DNA of 64,000 bases from Primulina eburnea (Eukaryota; Streptophyta; Magnoliopsida; Lamiales; Gesneriaceae): the NCBI RefSeq assembly GCF_022965805.1, contig NC_133101.1, positions 12,189,069 to 12,253,068 of the forward strand. Direction: 5' to 3'. Positions 54,719-64,000 of this stretch are shown here, piece by piece. The stretch's first letter is position 1. Each line of letters opens with the position of its first letter. The notes beneath the pieces were generated by a model that was not told the origin of the DNA, ran no database searches, and was given only the letters and a program-made list of their open reading frames with translations. The position numbers and the translations under genes were made by a program.

Positions 54719-54732
54719 TAGGAGGGGAGAAT
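54719..54732 (+). other. Element C polypurine tract
   Basis: TTAGGAGGGGAGAA immediately before TGTGAGAACCC. Confidence 0.82.
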
Positions 54733-57161
54733 GTGAGAACCCAAATTTAATTATTCAGTATTTGGCAAGAAGTAGAAATAATTATTTTAAAGTGCTAAAT
54801 TAAAATAATTAAGTCAAATAATGATACTTGTGTGTTAAAAATATGTATTAGAAAATATCGAAATTATAGACGATATTAAAATACATATCGATGTTTAATA
54901 GCACACGGGAGTTGTAAATATTTGGACCGGGTCACATTCTAGCTTTTGCGCTAAATAATTGGATACATGTATATTGTGTATATGGAGATGTGTTATTAGG
55001 AAGCCCATTTCCCCAAGCCCAACCCATTTCTCCCTTTAAGTTTCTCGTTTCTTCTACAAGCTTCCATTTCCTTCTCTTTCTTGCATCTCCTCTAGTTGCC
55101 GATCTGTTGCTTCGTTATTTTTCCAGTTTCTTGCTTGTCATTTTTCTTGGTTCTTTAGAGTGGGAAGAGGTCGATTCTAGCTCCATTTCAGTTCTAAGGA
55201 AGCTTTTGAAGGTAATCCTTAAGCCTAGGTTTTAAAAGTTTGTCCATGGAAGAAATTGGTTTCTGTTTTTCGAGGTGCAGATTTGTTGGCTTCTGATTTT
55301 CGGGTTTCTGTGTGTATTGCACTAAGAATCTTGACTTGTGGTTCATAAAGAACTTATAGCTCTATGTATAAGCTTTCTCTAGCCGCTGACGAAATGGAAT
55401 TCCAATTAAAAATGGATTTGATATGATTTTTTTACCAAACTGTGTCGAAATGAAAGTCTGTGTTGGAGCTGTGCAGAGTAGCTACTGTAATTCGAGTTTT
55501 TGACATTTATGCTCTCGGATTTTGGACTTCTGATTCAAATGAGAGTTGTAGAGCTACGCGTTGTCTTCGTATTGATATAAGACTCGTTAAAATCCATTAA
55601 GAATTGAGGTCGTGATGCTGTTTTTGCCGAAATTGCTCAGTACAGATTTCTGTCCGCGAATTGTGCTTGTAGTAGCGCCTTCTTGTTAATTCTGGGATTA
55701 TTTTGTTAGGATTATGGAAATGATTTCTTCTAGGAAAACTTAGATATTTGAGTTGTCTTTCATCTCCAGTTGGCGGATATCGATTTGAGGCAACGATGAG
55801 TTAGATATGAATTTTATACTCATAAGTGTCTAAAATAAATCTGTCACAGACCTTGCATCTCATGGTTGCTGGTTTTGGGCGTTTTTCATTGTCGAGATGA
55901 TTGAATTTCATTTTGATGTCTTCTGATGAAATATGGAATTATGAGTTAGGATTCCAGCCATATATGATAAGTATGTTTTGGTTAAGTTTTGGTTGAGTTA
56001 TGACCTTACAACCGAGCTTAGGTCCAAGCTGGAATTAGTAAATTGTTTTTGGTTAAGATTTGAATATTTATTTGATGGTAATTAATTATTTGCCATAGGT
56101 TTTAGTAGCCAGGAGGTATCGAGGAGTTTATAAACTATTGTGGTAATTTAATTTGAAGGTTAAGGTACGGATTGATCGATTCTTTACAGAGTCTATAACG
56201 ACGTGTAATTAAATTGATGTGATTTTATGGAAACTATGTGTTTATGTGCTCTTTGTGCTGTTTGGGTGTATTTTAGGATTATTCCTCATTTTTTTTAAAT
56301 AAATGTGAGTTTTTAACTATATTGGAATAATCGGTGAATTCATATGCATTGTTGAGCACGCATTCATATCGAGCCATGACTCCGTTGTTCCAAGATTTCT
56401 GTTTACTCTTGGATGAGTTACTTAGACATCAGAGCCGAGGGCGTTTAAGCGTCACACCTCTGATGACTAGCGGAAGGGCCGAGCAGTTCTGTAGACTGAC
56501 ACCCCTGACGCAGATGTTTATGGTCGAGGGCGTATTTGAAACGTCACACCCCTGGCACATGTGGCCACAGTTGTTGATATCGTTTCTTTGGATCCAGTTT
56601 GATATCCGAGATTATTGTACCCTACACGCATTGCATTGCATTGATTTTATTACATGTCATTTATTTATGCTGTAAATTATTTGATCTTCGTACTGGGGTT
56701 TGACCCCTGTCCCTCGGGGCTGCTGTGGTTTGTTTTGTGATTCCATAGCAGGTTATACAGGTGGTTCTGATGCATCTGGCGGAGCGTCTGCCAGTGGAGC
56801 CTAGTGAGTCGGTTTGAGTTTGGAGTCCCCAGATAATTATACTATATATTGAGTAATTTGCCGAGGAGATGCCTCGTGTATTTGTATGGTTGTATTCTGA
56901 GTGTTGGATCCTATTTGGTGTGATCGAGCCTGGCTGGCTCTGTGTGTGATTGGCTTTTTGTTTGTTTCAACGGACTCTATTTTCGAATATAAATGTTTTG
57001 TTGTGTTGTTTTGAAATTTTTGGTATGTGCTATTTACGGGGAGGTCATGTCGAAATTTTTGTAGGCCCAAAATGGAAAATTTTTACTCGTTTTCATTGTT
57101 TACGCTAATAAATCCTGGTTGTTTGATAATTAAAAATTAATCAGGAGCACGGGCCCTCACA
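54733..57161 (+). repeat. Element C 3' LTR
   Basis: 2429 bp from TGTGAGAACCCAAA to GGGCCCTCACA. It has no GC palindrome array like those in A, B, D and F. Near 56420-56580 there is a loose repeat of GAGGGCGT and GTCACACC words. Frames inside are not credible genes. Confidence 0.93.
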
Positions 57162-58444
57162 ATATAAGCCTATGGTTGTTGATCAACTAATTGCATGCAA
57201 TCTCTGACTATCTATTTATCAATCCAATAAATCATTTGAACTCTCTCTTGGACATTAAAACAAATACTTTGAATACTCTTCTCTTTTGCATTCCCTTTTA
57301 TATAATTGAGACATATAAATGCCTCTAATATACAACAAAGTGTATCCATACATAATATGAACCAAGTGGGAGGGAATAGCATATCAAAACCATTGAAATA
57401 CAATACATATACATCATGTGAGCACAAGGAATGAATTCCACTTACAACCCTTGGAGCACTTGATTTCCTAAACCTTGATGGAGATCCTACAACAATAAAT
57501 CCAATAACTAACCATCAACACCCAAATAATAACATTAGATAACCAAATAATCTCATACATCTATCACAACTATCATCCCTAACTCCACCATCTTCAATAA
57601 CTCAAGAACCAGAAGAAAAACCACTTACCTTAGTCCCTCTTCCTTAGAAAGATGAAGTTCCAACTTCGGATTGAAGATTAATTGCTTGAATCAAAGGGAC
57701 AAAAGAAAGAAATAAGAACCCTAACCAAGAACTGATGGAGAAGAGAAAGGGAGAAGAAGGAAAATGAGGAATACATGGGTTTCATTCGATTTTAAGCCTT
57801 AAAAACACCAAAAACACGCTTTTTACATTGCTGGCCGCCCGGGCGGACATCTTTTTCTGCCCGGGCGCGGAACTCTCGGCCAAAAATCATTTTTTTCGGA
57901 CAAGGCCCGCCTGGGCGCACATGAATTCCCGTCCGGGCGCGCACACTGCGCACATCCACTGCAAAGATCGTTTCCGAAACGCCTCTTCCCTTCATAATTT
58001 GGAAAAGTGGTAAACTACAAAGTTGTAGCTCTATGTCTTGGCTTGCATCTCCAATTAGATTCATGTCATTTGAAGGTCTGAGTAAAAAGTTATACTCATT
58101 CTCCCAACATGTGTCATTGTAGGAACGACGATACGCACGACACATTTCGGGGCACTTTTGGCTTATCTTCCACGATGATTTGAACAAAACTCAAAATAAG
58201 AAAGTTGTACCCTTATTTCTTATCTTACCACTCCAATTGGCCTCATACCAATTGGCTCACCATACGAATTATCATGAATTAACTCGTAACGCCGCTACAA
58301 TAACACTACACATCATCTATAACCAACAATACTATAAATCATAACTCGAAATTCTTAACATCCAAACTATACTTCAACTTAACCAAATAGTCGATAAACA
58401 CATGAAATCTTAAACTGTACCGTTCACTAGGCTTGGATATTACA
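57162..58444 (-). repeat. Element D 3' LTR (distal part)
   Basis: In element orientation it starts TGTAATATCCAAGCC at 58444 and runs to at least 57162, where element C's LTR cuts it. The other boundary is not seen. It contains a 72-bp GC palindrome array (57836-57940). Confidence 0.75.
57836..57940. repeat. 72-bp palindromic GC-rich array in the D LTR
   Basis: Two units, at 57836 and 57908. Each has two GC cores 22-23 bp apart (GCCCGGGCGG with GCCCGGGCGC; then CGCCTGGGCGC with GTCCGGGCGC). Core-to-core offsets are exactly 72 bp (57859 to 57931). After the second core it reads AACTCTCGGCCAAAAA, close to element A's TACTCTCTGCCCAAAAA. Confidence 0.85.
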
Positions 58445-58460
58445 ATCTCTCCTCCTTAAA
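58445..58460 (-). other. Element D polypurine tract
   Basis: Minus strand TTTAAGGAGGAGAGAT next to the LTR TGTAATATCC. Confidence 0.78.
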
Positions 58461-58462
58461 GG

Positions 58463-58480
58463 AATTTCGTCCTCGAAATT
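58463..58480 (-). other. Pre-PPT hairpin of element D
   Basis: Minus strand AATTTCG-AGGA-CGAAATT. The outer pair is A-T, as in G, where A, B and C have G-C, so pairing is kept by a double change. Confidence 0.7.
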
Positions 58481-58487
58481 GACGTCA

Positions 58488-59797
58488 CTACGAAAACAAC
58501 TTAGGATATTTTTCTTTCATCTCATCCTCTGGTTCCCACGTGGCTTCTTCAATCAATTGATTCCTCCAAAGGACTTTAACGATGCCGATCTCTTTGTTTC
58601 TCAATACTTTAACTTTGCGATCCAGAATCTGGAGTGGAATCTCTTGATATGTCAAATTCGGCGTCAACTCCAATGGCTCGTGAAGAAGAACATGGGAAGG
58701 ATTCGCAATATACTTTCTGAGCATGGAGACATGAAAAACATTATGAACTCTATCAAGATCTGACGGTAAGGCTAACCTGTAAGCTCGATCACCAACTCTG
58801 TCCAAAATCTCAAATGGGCCAATAAATCTTGGACTCAACTTTCCCTTTTTACCAAACCGCATCACACCTTTAAGAGGTGCAATCTTCAAGAACACGTGGT
58901 CGCCAACCACAAAATTTAACGGTCTACGTCTTACATCAGCATAACTCTTCTGTCTTGACTGTGTTGTCTTCATCCTTTCTTGAATAACAGCAACAAATCA
59001 GCTCTCTTTTGGACCAACTCTGGACCCAACATCTTCCTCTCACCAATCTCATCCCAATATAAGGGAGATCTACACTTTCTGCCAATAAGTGCTTCATACG
59101 GTGCCATGCAAATCATCGCTTGGTAGCTGTTCATTGTACGTGAACTCAACAAGAGGCAATTTGGAATCCCAGGTACCATGATAATCTATAGTACAAGCTC
59201 TAAGCATATCCTCCAAAATCTGAATAACTCTCTCTGATTGACCGTCACTCTGGGGATGATATGTTGTACTGAATGCTAACCGTGTACCCAAAGCTCTATG
59301 TAAACTCTTCCAAAACTCTGAAGTAAATCTAGGGTCACGATCGACACAGGAACACCATGAATTCTGACAATCTCAGCTATATACTCTTCGGAATACTGAT
59401 TCATAGAGTACGTCATCTTGACTGGGAGAAAATGTGCTGACTTGGTCAACCGATCCACGATAACCCAAATAGAATTATAACCTTTCTGCGTTTTGGGTAG
59501 ACCAACCACGAAATCCATTGTAATGTACTCCCATTTCCATTGAGGAATCGGTAATGACTACAATGTCCCAGCAGGTTTCTGATGTTCGATCTTCACTTGC
59601 TGACAAGTTAGACACTGAGAAATAAACATGGCAATATCCTTCTTCATACCTGGCCACCAATAGAGCCTACGAAGATCCTGATACATCTTGGTACTACCTG
59701 GATGTATCGAGTATGGCGCAGTATGTGCCTCTGTAAAAATGTCTCGCCGAATATCATCACCAGTAGGAATGCATATACGGCCTCTGAATATCATCAA
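58488..59797 (-). pseudogene. Element D integrase with chromodomain, broken
   Basis: From the element-upstream end: PYSIHPGSTKMYQDLRRLYWW and QCLTCQQVKIE (HHCC zinc site), MDFVVGLPKTQKGYN (first catalytic D), a frameshift at VPVSIV near the second D, HPQSDGQSERVIQ (catalytic E), IGRKCRSPLYWDE, and the chromodomain VKVLWRNQLIEEATWE ending KYPKLFS. At least four frame changes separate these pieces. Confidence 0.9.
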
Positions 59798-59803
59798 ACC
59801 ATC

Positions 59804-61420
59804 TCAATTCATCCCAAACTCTGAATTACCTCTCTCCTCTACTCTGGCTCTCATCTCTGCCAACTGTACATCATTGGCTTGCTCTCTACGGATCCTATCC
59901 ATCAAATTAAAACGAATGACCAACGCTGAAAAGCGAGCAATGGTTCCCGGTACTACCAAAGATAATTCCTCTCGATGCAAGTCTAACAGCAACGGCCTCT
60001 GAATCATAGAACTCAAAGAAGAACTTGACTTACGGCTCAAAGCATCCGCTACAACATTCGCTTTCCCAGGGTGATAACTAATCGTCACATCATAATCTTT
60101 GACAAGTTCTAACCATCGTCTCTGTCGCATATTGAGCTCTTTCTAGGAAAACAAATACTTTAAACTCTTGTGGTCCGTGAAAATTTCACACTTTTCGCTA
60201 TATAAATAGTGTCTTCAGATTTTTCAGGCGAAAACCACAGCTGCCAGTTCCTGTTCATGCGTAGGATAATTTTTCTCATAGTCTTTCAACCGACGAGAAG
60301 CATAGGCTATAACTTTTCCACGTTGCATCAGCACTGCACCAAGGCCCTTCTTCGACGCATCGGTATAAACAACAAAGTCCTCTGAACCACTGGGCAATGC
60401 AAGTACTGGAGCTGTCGTCAATCTATCTTTCAACTCTTGGAATCCACTTAGGCATTCATTGGACCATTCAAACTTCACAGTTTTCCTCGTCAAATTGGTT
60501 AATGGCAGGGCAATTTTGGAAAAGTCTGAAATAAAATGACGATAATAACCCGTCAAACCAAGAAAACTGCGTACCTCTTATACAGTGGTAGGGATAGGCC
60601 ACTTCTGTATCGCCTCGATCTTCACTGGATCAACAGCTATACCATCCTTCGAGACAACATGGCCCAAGAAAGCAATCTGTTCCAACCAGAACTCACATTT
60701 CTTCAACTTAGCATACAACCTCTTCTCTTTCAACAACTGAAGAACAACTCTGAGGTGCTCTGCATGAAGCTCTCTGGTCTTGGAATAGATCAATATGTCA
60801 TCGATAAAAACAATGACAAAACTATCCAAATACAGTTTGAACACTCGGTTCATAAGATCCATGAAGACTGAAGGAGCATTAGTCAGACCAAACGACATAA
60901 CAAGAAATTCTTAATGACCATACCTGGTCCGAAACTCCGTCTTAGGGATATCAGACTCCCTAACTTTCAACTGATAATAGCCAGATCGCAGATCAATCTT
61001 CGAAAACACTGTAGCCCCTTGTAGTTGGTCAAAAAGATCATCTATCCGTGGCAGCGGATATTTATTCTTAATCGTCACTTTGTTGATTTCTCTGTAATCA
61101 ATGCATAACCGCAAAGACCCATATTTCTTTTTAACAAAAAGAACCGGAGCTCCCCAAGGTGAAGAACTCGGCCGAATAAAACCTTTATCCAAAAGATCTT
61201 GCAATTGCGTCTTCAATTCTTTCATCTCTGTAGGGGCCATTCTATACGGAGCCTTGGAAATAGGTACCGTACCCGGAACTAAATCAATCACAAACTCTAC
61301 ATCTCTGTCCGACGATAAACCCGGCACATCATCCTCAAATACATCAGGGAACTCTCTCCCAACATCAATATCATCAATATTCAACTTCACAATTTTATCC
61401 ATATCAACAATCGAGTCCAA
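59804..61420 (-). pseudogene. Element D reverse transcriptase-RNase H, broken
   Basis: Segments in order: [53 protein letters not shown] and [12 protein letters not shown]; then after a stop [15 protein letters not shown] with catalytic FIDDILIYS; then [14 protein letters not shown]; RNase [13 protein letters not shown] and [11 protein letters not shown]; then [20 protein letters not shown]. Stops or shifts lie near 60905, 60570, 60220 and 60135. Confidence 0.9.
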
Positions 61421-61906
61421 AAACCCATCACAACCTCAACCCAACAACTTCTTAGCCTCAAGACATGAAATAAAAGGAAGGACCAGCGAAGTACCTGCAC
61501 TGGCGAGCATACCTTCCTTATTCCCATCATCTGCAAATTTCACCGTCTTAGCAACACAATCAATCACTGCACGATAAGTTGATAGCCAATACATGCCAAG
61601 TATAATATCAAACGCAACCATCGGAATAACAATCAAATCGGCATAAACCACTCGCCCATCAATTTGAACAGAACACGCATACACAATAGACGTCGGGCAC
61701 AACACATTTCCAGAAGGTAATACCACATTAAATTGGAAGGGAAGAACAGAAGGAACTAAACCCAAAAATCTCAAAAATAGTTCAGACATAAAAGAATGAG
61801 TAGCACCTGTATCAATCAATGTCGTTGCTACTCTGCCTGAAATTAAAATAGTACTAGAGATCACAAAAGAATCATGGTTGAAGGGATCGGTTAACTGGAT
61901 GGGAAG
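61421..61906 (-). pseudogene. Element D protease region
   Basis: Active site LIDTGATHSFMS, followed by MVAFDIILGMYWLSTYRAVID and a run into the RT segment. The upstream reading (FVISSTILISGRVATT) is intact up to the E junction near 61907. Confidence 0.88.
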
Positions 61907-62857
61907 TGTTTAGAAGGGGGGGTTGAATAAACACTTTACTGATTTTAAAAATTCTTCGAAGATAGAGTTCAGTTTTGTTACAAACTGACTCTAGGTATCT
62001 TGCCGGTCAATAATAATCAGTTAAACTGATGAAACAGTTGCGGAATAAACACTGAATAAGAGATAGAATATCTAACTGAAAAGTATAACTGAAATAAACG
62101 AGAGTATGACTGAAATAAAAGAACACAGATTGTTTCTGGATGTTTGGAGACTTGAATAACTCCTACGTCACCCCTTCTATCACGGAGATAGGATATTCAC
62201 TAAAAGACTTTGATCAAATACAATGAAATTCACTGACCCACTTCAGTATGGACTTATCAATTGCCAAAACTGAAACTCTTAGTATACAACACTTTCTACA
62301 GATCGTAACTGATCTTAGCACAGCTTATGAAATCTATCAAAGATTACAGAGTGCTTTACAAGCTCAATAACGTAGCCTTGAATGCTACTGATGTAACTGA
62401 TAAGCGTGAGCTTTATATTACTGAACGTGAGTAAATGTTTCAGCAGACTAACAGCAAGTAGAATAGAGTAGTTGAATCGTTGTTTTTCTCAGCTGCTCTC
62501 TTAGCTATTATAGGCTTCCCTTTCAACGGTAACATTAACTGCTTGTTTGAATATTATATCCGTTGAATTGCCACGTCAATATTCTCTGACAGTCGTACAC
62601 TGAAAATTCTGATATGCGGCGTTCCACTACTGTTGCAGTTTAGCCTGTACTATTTGTCGGTTGTCGCAATCAATTGATGACGTGTTCAACTGAAGGATCA
62701 CCTGCTGAACGTTGGCTAACCCACTAACTTTGCTGAATGTTTAGTTAGTTCAGTTACGTTTTCGAGGTGCATATTAACAAGATGAATTCAGTTGCTTGGT
62801 TCAGTTTGTTCGGTCAGTTGATTATTTTTGTCAAACTCCGAAATATAGTTTCCAACA
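61907..62857 (-). repeat. Element E 3' LTR
   Basis: In element orientation starts TGTTGGAAACTATATTTCGG at 62857 and ends about CCCCCCCTTCTAAACA. The inner end is fixed by the purine tract; the outer end (61907) is a best estimate because the matching target duplication lies outside the window. Confidence 0.65.
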
Positions 62858-62870
62858 ATTTCCCCCTTTA
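62858..62870 (-). other. Element E polypurine tract
   Basis: Minus strand TAAAGGGGGAAAT just before the LTR. Confidence 0.8.
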
Positions 62871-62979
62871 TGGTGTTTGACAAAACTGAGTAATTTGCGA
62901 ACTGAATAACTGAAACATAGTAGATAAAATAAGATCTTGAACAACTGAATCATATACTCCACAAGAAGATACAAGCTGA

Positions 62980-64000
62980 TTATGATTTCATCTGCCTTTC
63001 TAGAATTTCCTTAATCTCTTCCCCCTTTTTGTCAAACAATCTCATCTTTAAAAATAATCTCTGGACTTCAACGGAGAGAATTGAGACTGAGGAAGAAATG
63101 TTTTGAATAGCAGTGGTCATTGCAAGTTGTAGCGATGAGACGAGCGTCTCCACACTGTCAATACGTTTATTGATCGATTCTTGAGTAGTAGAGAGGCTCA
63201 ACTCTATCCCCTTGTTCTTCTGAATATCTTCAACTGCTGATGAAAGAGAGTGAATAGCAGACTGCATTTTATCCAGTTTTTCTTTGTTGAATGAGTGAGA
63301 GTAATCCAACTTTAGATCATGAGATAACTGAGTATTCTGAATCTTCGTCATGGCAGAACTCATCTCATGCAGGTTATGCTGCATATTTTGAATTTCTTCC
63401 AGTACAAGATCAATCTCTGAAGAGGAGGAAGGATTAGGAGATCCTGGTTCCTTTGTTGTTTGACTGAAAGGAATTAACGCTTGGTCAGTCTTCTCCTATT
63501 CAGCAGTAGTCGGAATTTGAATTTTTGTGACAGCAATTTCTGTTTGCTCTTGGGATGGTGAGGTAGGATTCTGAAAAGCAGATAATTCATCTGATTGAAC
63601 GATAGATTCTGAATGCACATCAACTGGTGCCTCCAACAATTGATCTAGAGGAGCAACTGGCACATCAGTTTGAGAAATTTGTTCAGCAGGCATATCTGGC
63701 TAAACTAGTGCATCTGTGAAGGTAGAATCCTCGGGATTGATTTGATCAACGGAGTGATCAACTGTATCAGAAATGGGTTCATCCATTTTGGATTCTTGCA
63801 CCACTGCTTGTATGATTTCTTCGATGTTTGCAAAAGATAGCTCAGCCTCAGTATACATCTGCTGTTCATCATGTGGCATATCCTGAACTGGCTTTTCCGT
63901 TGAGGTAACAGCCTGTTCAGGGGATTTCTTTTGCTGTTGAGATTCTGGTGCAACAACTGAAACGAACCGTACTTTTGCTACTTAAAATTTGCGGAAAAAT
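62980..64000 (-). pseudogene. Extra 3' reading frame of element E: acidic, Gln-rich, coiled-coil protein
   Basis: A single frame read from the window edge to the stop at 62980, broken by TAA 63982-63984, TAG 63700-63702 and TAG 63496-63498. The N-terminal part is acidic and rich in Gln, Pro, Ser and Thr (VAPESQQQKKSPEQAV, QQMYTEAELSFANIEEIIQA). The C-terminal 130 residues look helical with heptad-like spacing (IDSVETLVSSLQLAMTT, VQRLFLKMRLFDKKGEEI), a likely coiled coil. No membrane segment or Env signature is seen. It lies between pol (expected) and the 3' LTR in the sense direction, the place of env-like genes. I do not recognise the protein family. Confidence 0.6.

Larger units (their letters stand above)
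40616..57161 (+). mobile_element. Ty3/Gypsy chromovirus C, 5' LTR truncated, hosting element B
   Basis: Plus-strand element with primer site, gag, protease, RT-RNase H, integrase-chromodomain, pre-PPT hairpin, polypurine tract and a full 3' LTR of 2429 bp. Its 5' LTR is only the last 34 bp (40616-40649). Element B is inserted in gag with duplication AGTTC. Removing B and one AGTTC gives one continuous frame with five nonsense codons and no frameshift. The lineage is distinct from A/B by LTR and Gag sequence. Confidence 0.92.
57162..61906 (-). mobile_element. Degenerate Ty3/Gypsy chromovirus D
   Basis: Minus-strand element with 3' LTR part, polypurine tract (58445-58460), hairpin, integrase-chromodomain, RT-RNase H and protease. 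Coding regions are broken by many frameshifts and stops, the most decayed Gypsy here. Its upstream part is cut by the LTR of element E near 61907, and its LTR is cut by element C at 57162. Gag and the 5' LTR are not in the window. Confidence 0.85.
61907..64000 (-). mobile_element. LTR retrotransposon E, 3' part (runs off the window)
   Basis: Minus orientation. The 3' LTR (61907-62857) and purine tract are followed by an accessory coding region extending past the window. It interrupts element D between its gag and protease. gag and pol are not visible, so the superfamily is uncertain; the extra 3' frame would suit a SIRE-type Copia or an Athila-type Gypsy. Confidence 0.7.

Noticed and set aside
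56334..56675. 113-residue frame in the LTR of element C
   Set aside because: Lies wholly inside an LTR, no domain, chance frame.
63705..63956. 83-residue basic frame at the right edge
   Set aside because: Out-of-frame shadow of the element E accessory frame, which reads sensibly in the other frame.

Overview
The window is nuclear DNA of a flowering plant. The evidence is SAUR-family auxin-response genes, Ty3/Gypsy chromoviruses and Ty1/Copia elements primed by initiator tRNA-Met (TGGTATCAGAGC primer sites), a TRIM, Helitron helicase remnants and AT-rich spacer. A eudicot is likely. The dispersed repeats ending in GTGAGACGGTCTCAC look like those I associate with Lamiales, but I cannot prove the order or species.

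Layout. 1-7258 is the gene-bearing end. It holds one apparently intact SAUR gene (4702-4986, minus), head-to-head with a frameshifted SAUR (6005-6284, plus), and a third SAUR pseudogene (2225-2516, minus) whose 5' region is split by a TIR transposon of about 1.3 kb. All three share a conserved block about 200 bp upstream. A fourth SAUR stub lies at 17638. From 7259 onward the window is almost entirely transposons, many nested. 7259-16070 is a complete Gypsy chromovirus (A, minus, target duplication GTGGA). 16082-16943 is a TIR-like element carrying what looks like a captured DUF455 exon. 16944-18879 is AT-rich spacer with three MITE-like repeats. 18880-19438 is a TRIM with three LTRs (target duplication ACATA). 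19700-36190 is a decayed Helitron-type helicase split by a young Copia element (Copia-1, 19797-24915) and by a non-autonomous long-LTR element (G, 25515-36038). The 3' LTR of G holds a solo LTR (F, 32230-34077, target duplication CTATT). 38564-40615 is the 3' part of a second Copia element (Copia-2). 40616-57161 is Gypsy element C with a stub 5' LTR; complete Gypsy element B (41861-50863, target duplication AGTTC) sits inside its gag. 57162-61906 is degenerate Gypsy element D. From 61907 to the end is the 3' part of element E, with an extra coiled-coil reading frame next to its 3' LTR.

The target duplications and the nested reading frames give a relative order: B after C, F after G, Copia-1 and G after the Helitron, E after D. 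Copia-1 has the most similar LTR pair (seven differences counted by eye over 535 bp).

The least expected signals are in non-coding parts of the elements. (1) A seven-base-pair hairpin between the pol stop codon and the polypurine tract is present in all five Gypsy elements, with a compensatory change of its outer pair. (2) GC-rich palindromic arrays occur in the early part of several LTRs. One type has a 72-bp unit with the same internal geometry in elements A and D. Another is an alternating purine-pyrimidine array built on GCGCATATGCGC in B and F. A and B have nearly the same coding and downstream LTR sequence but different arrays, so this part of the LTR behaves as an exchangeable cassette.
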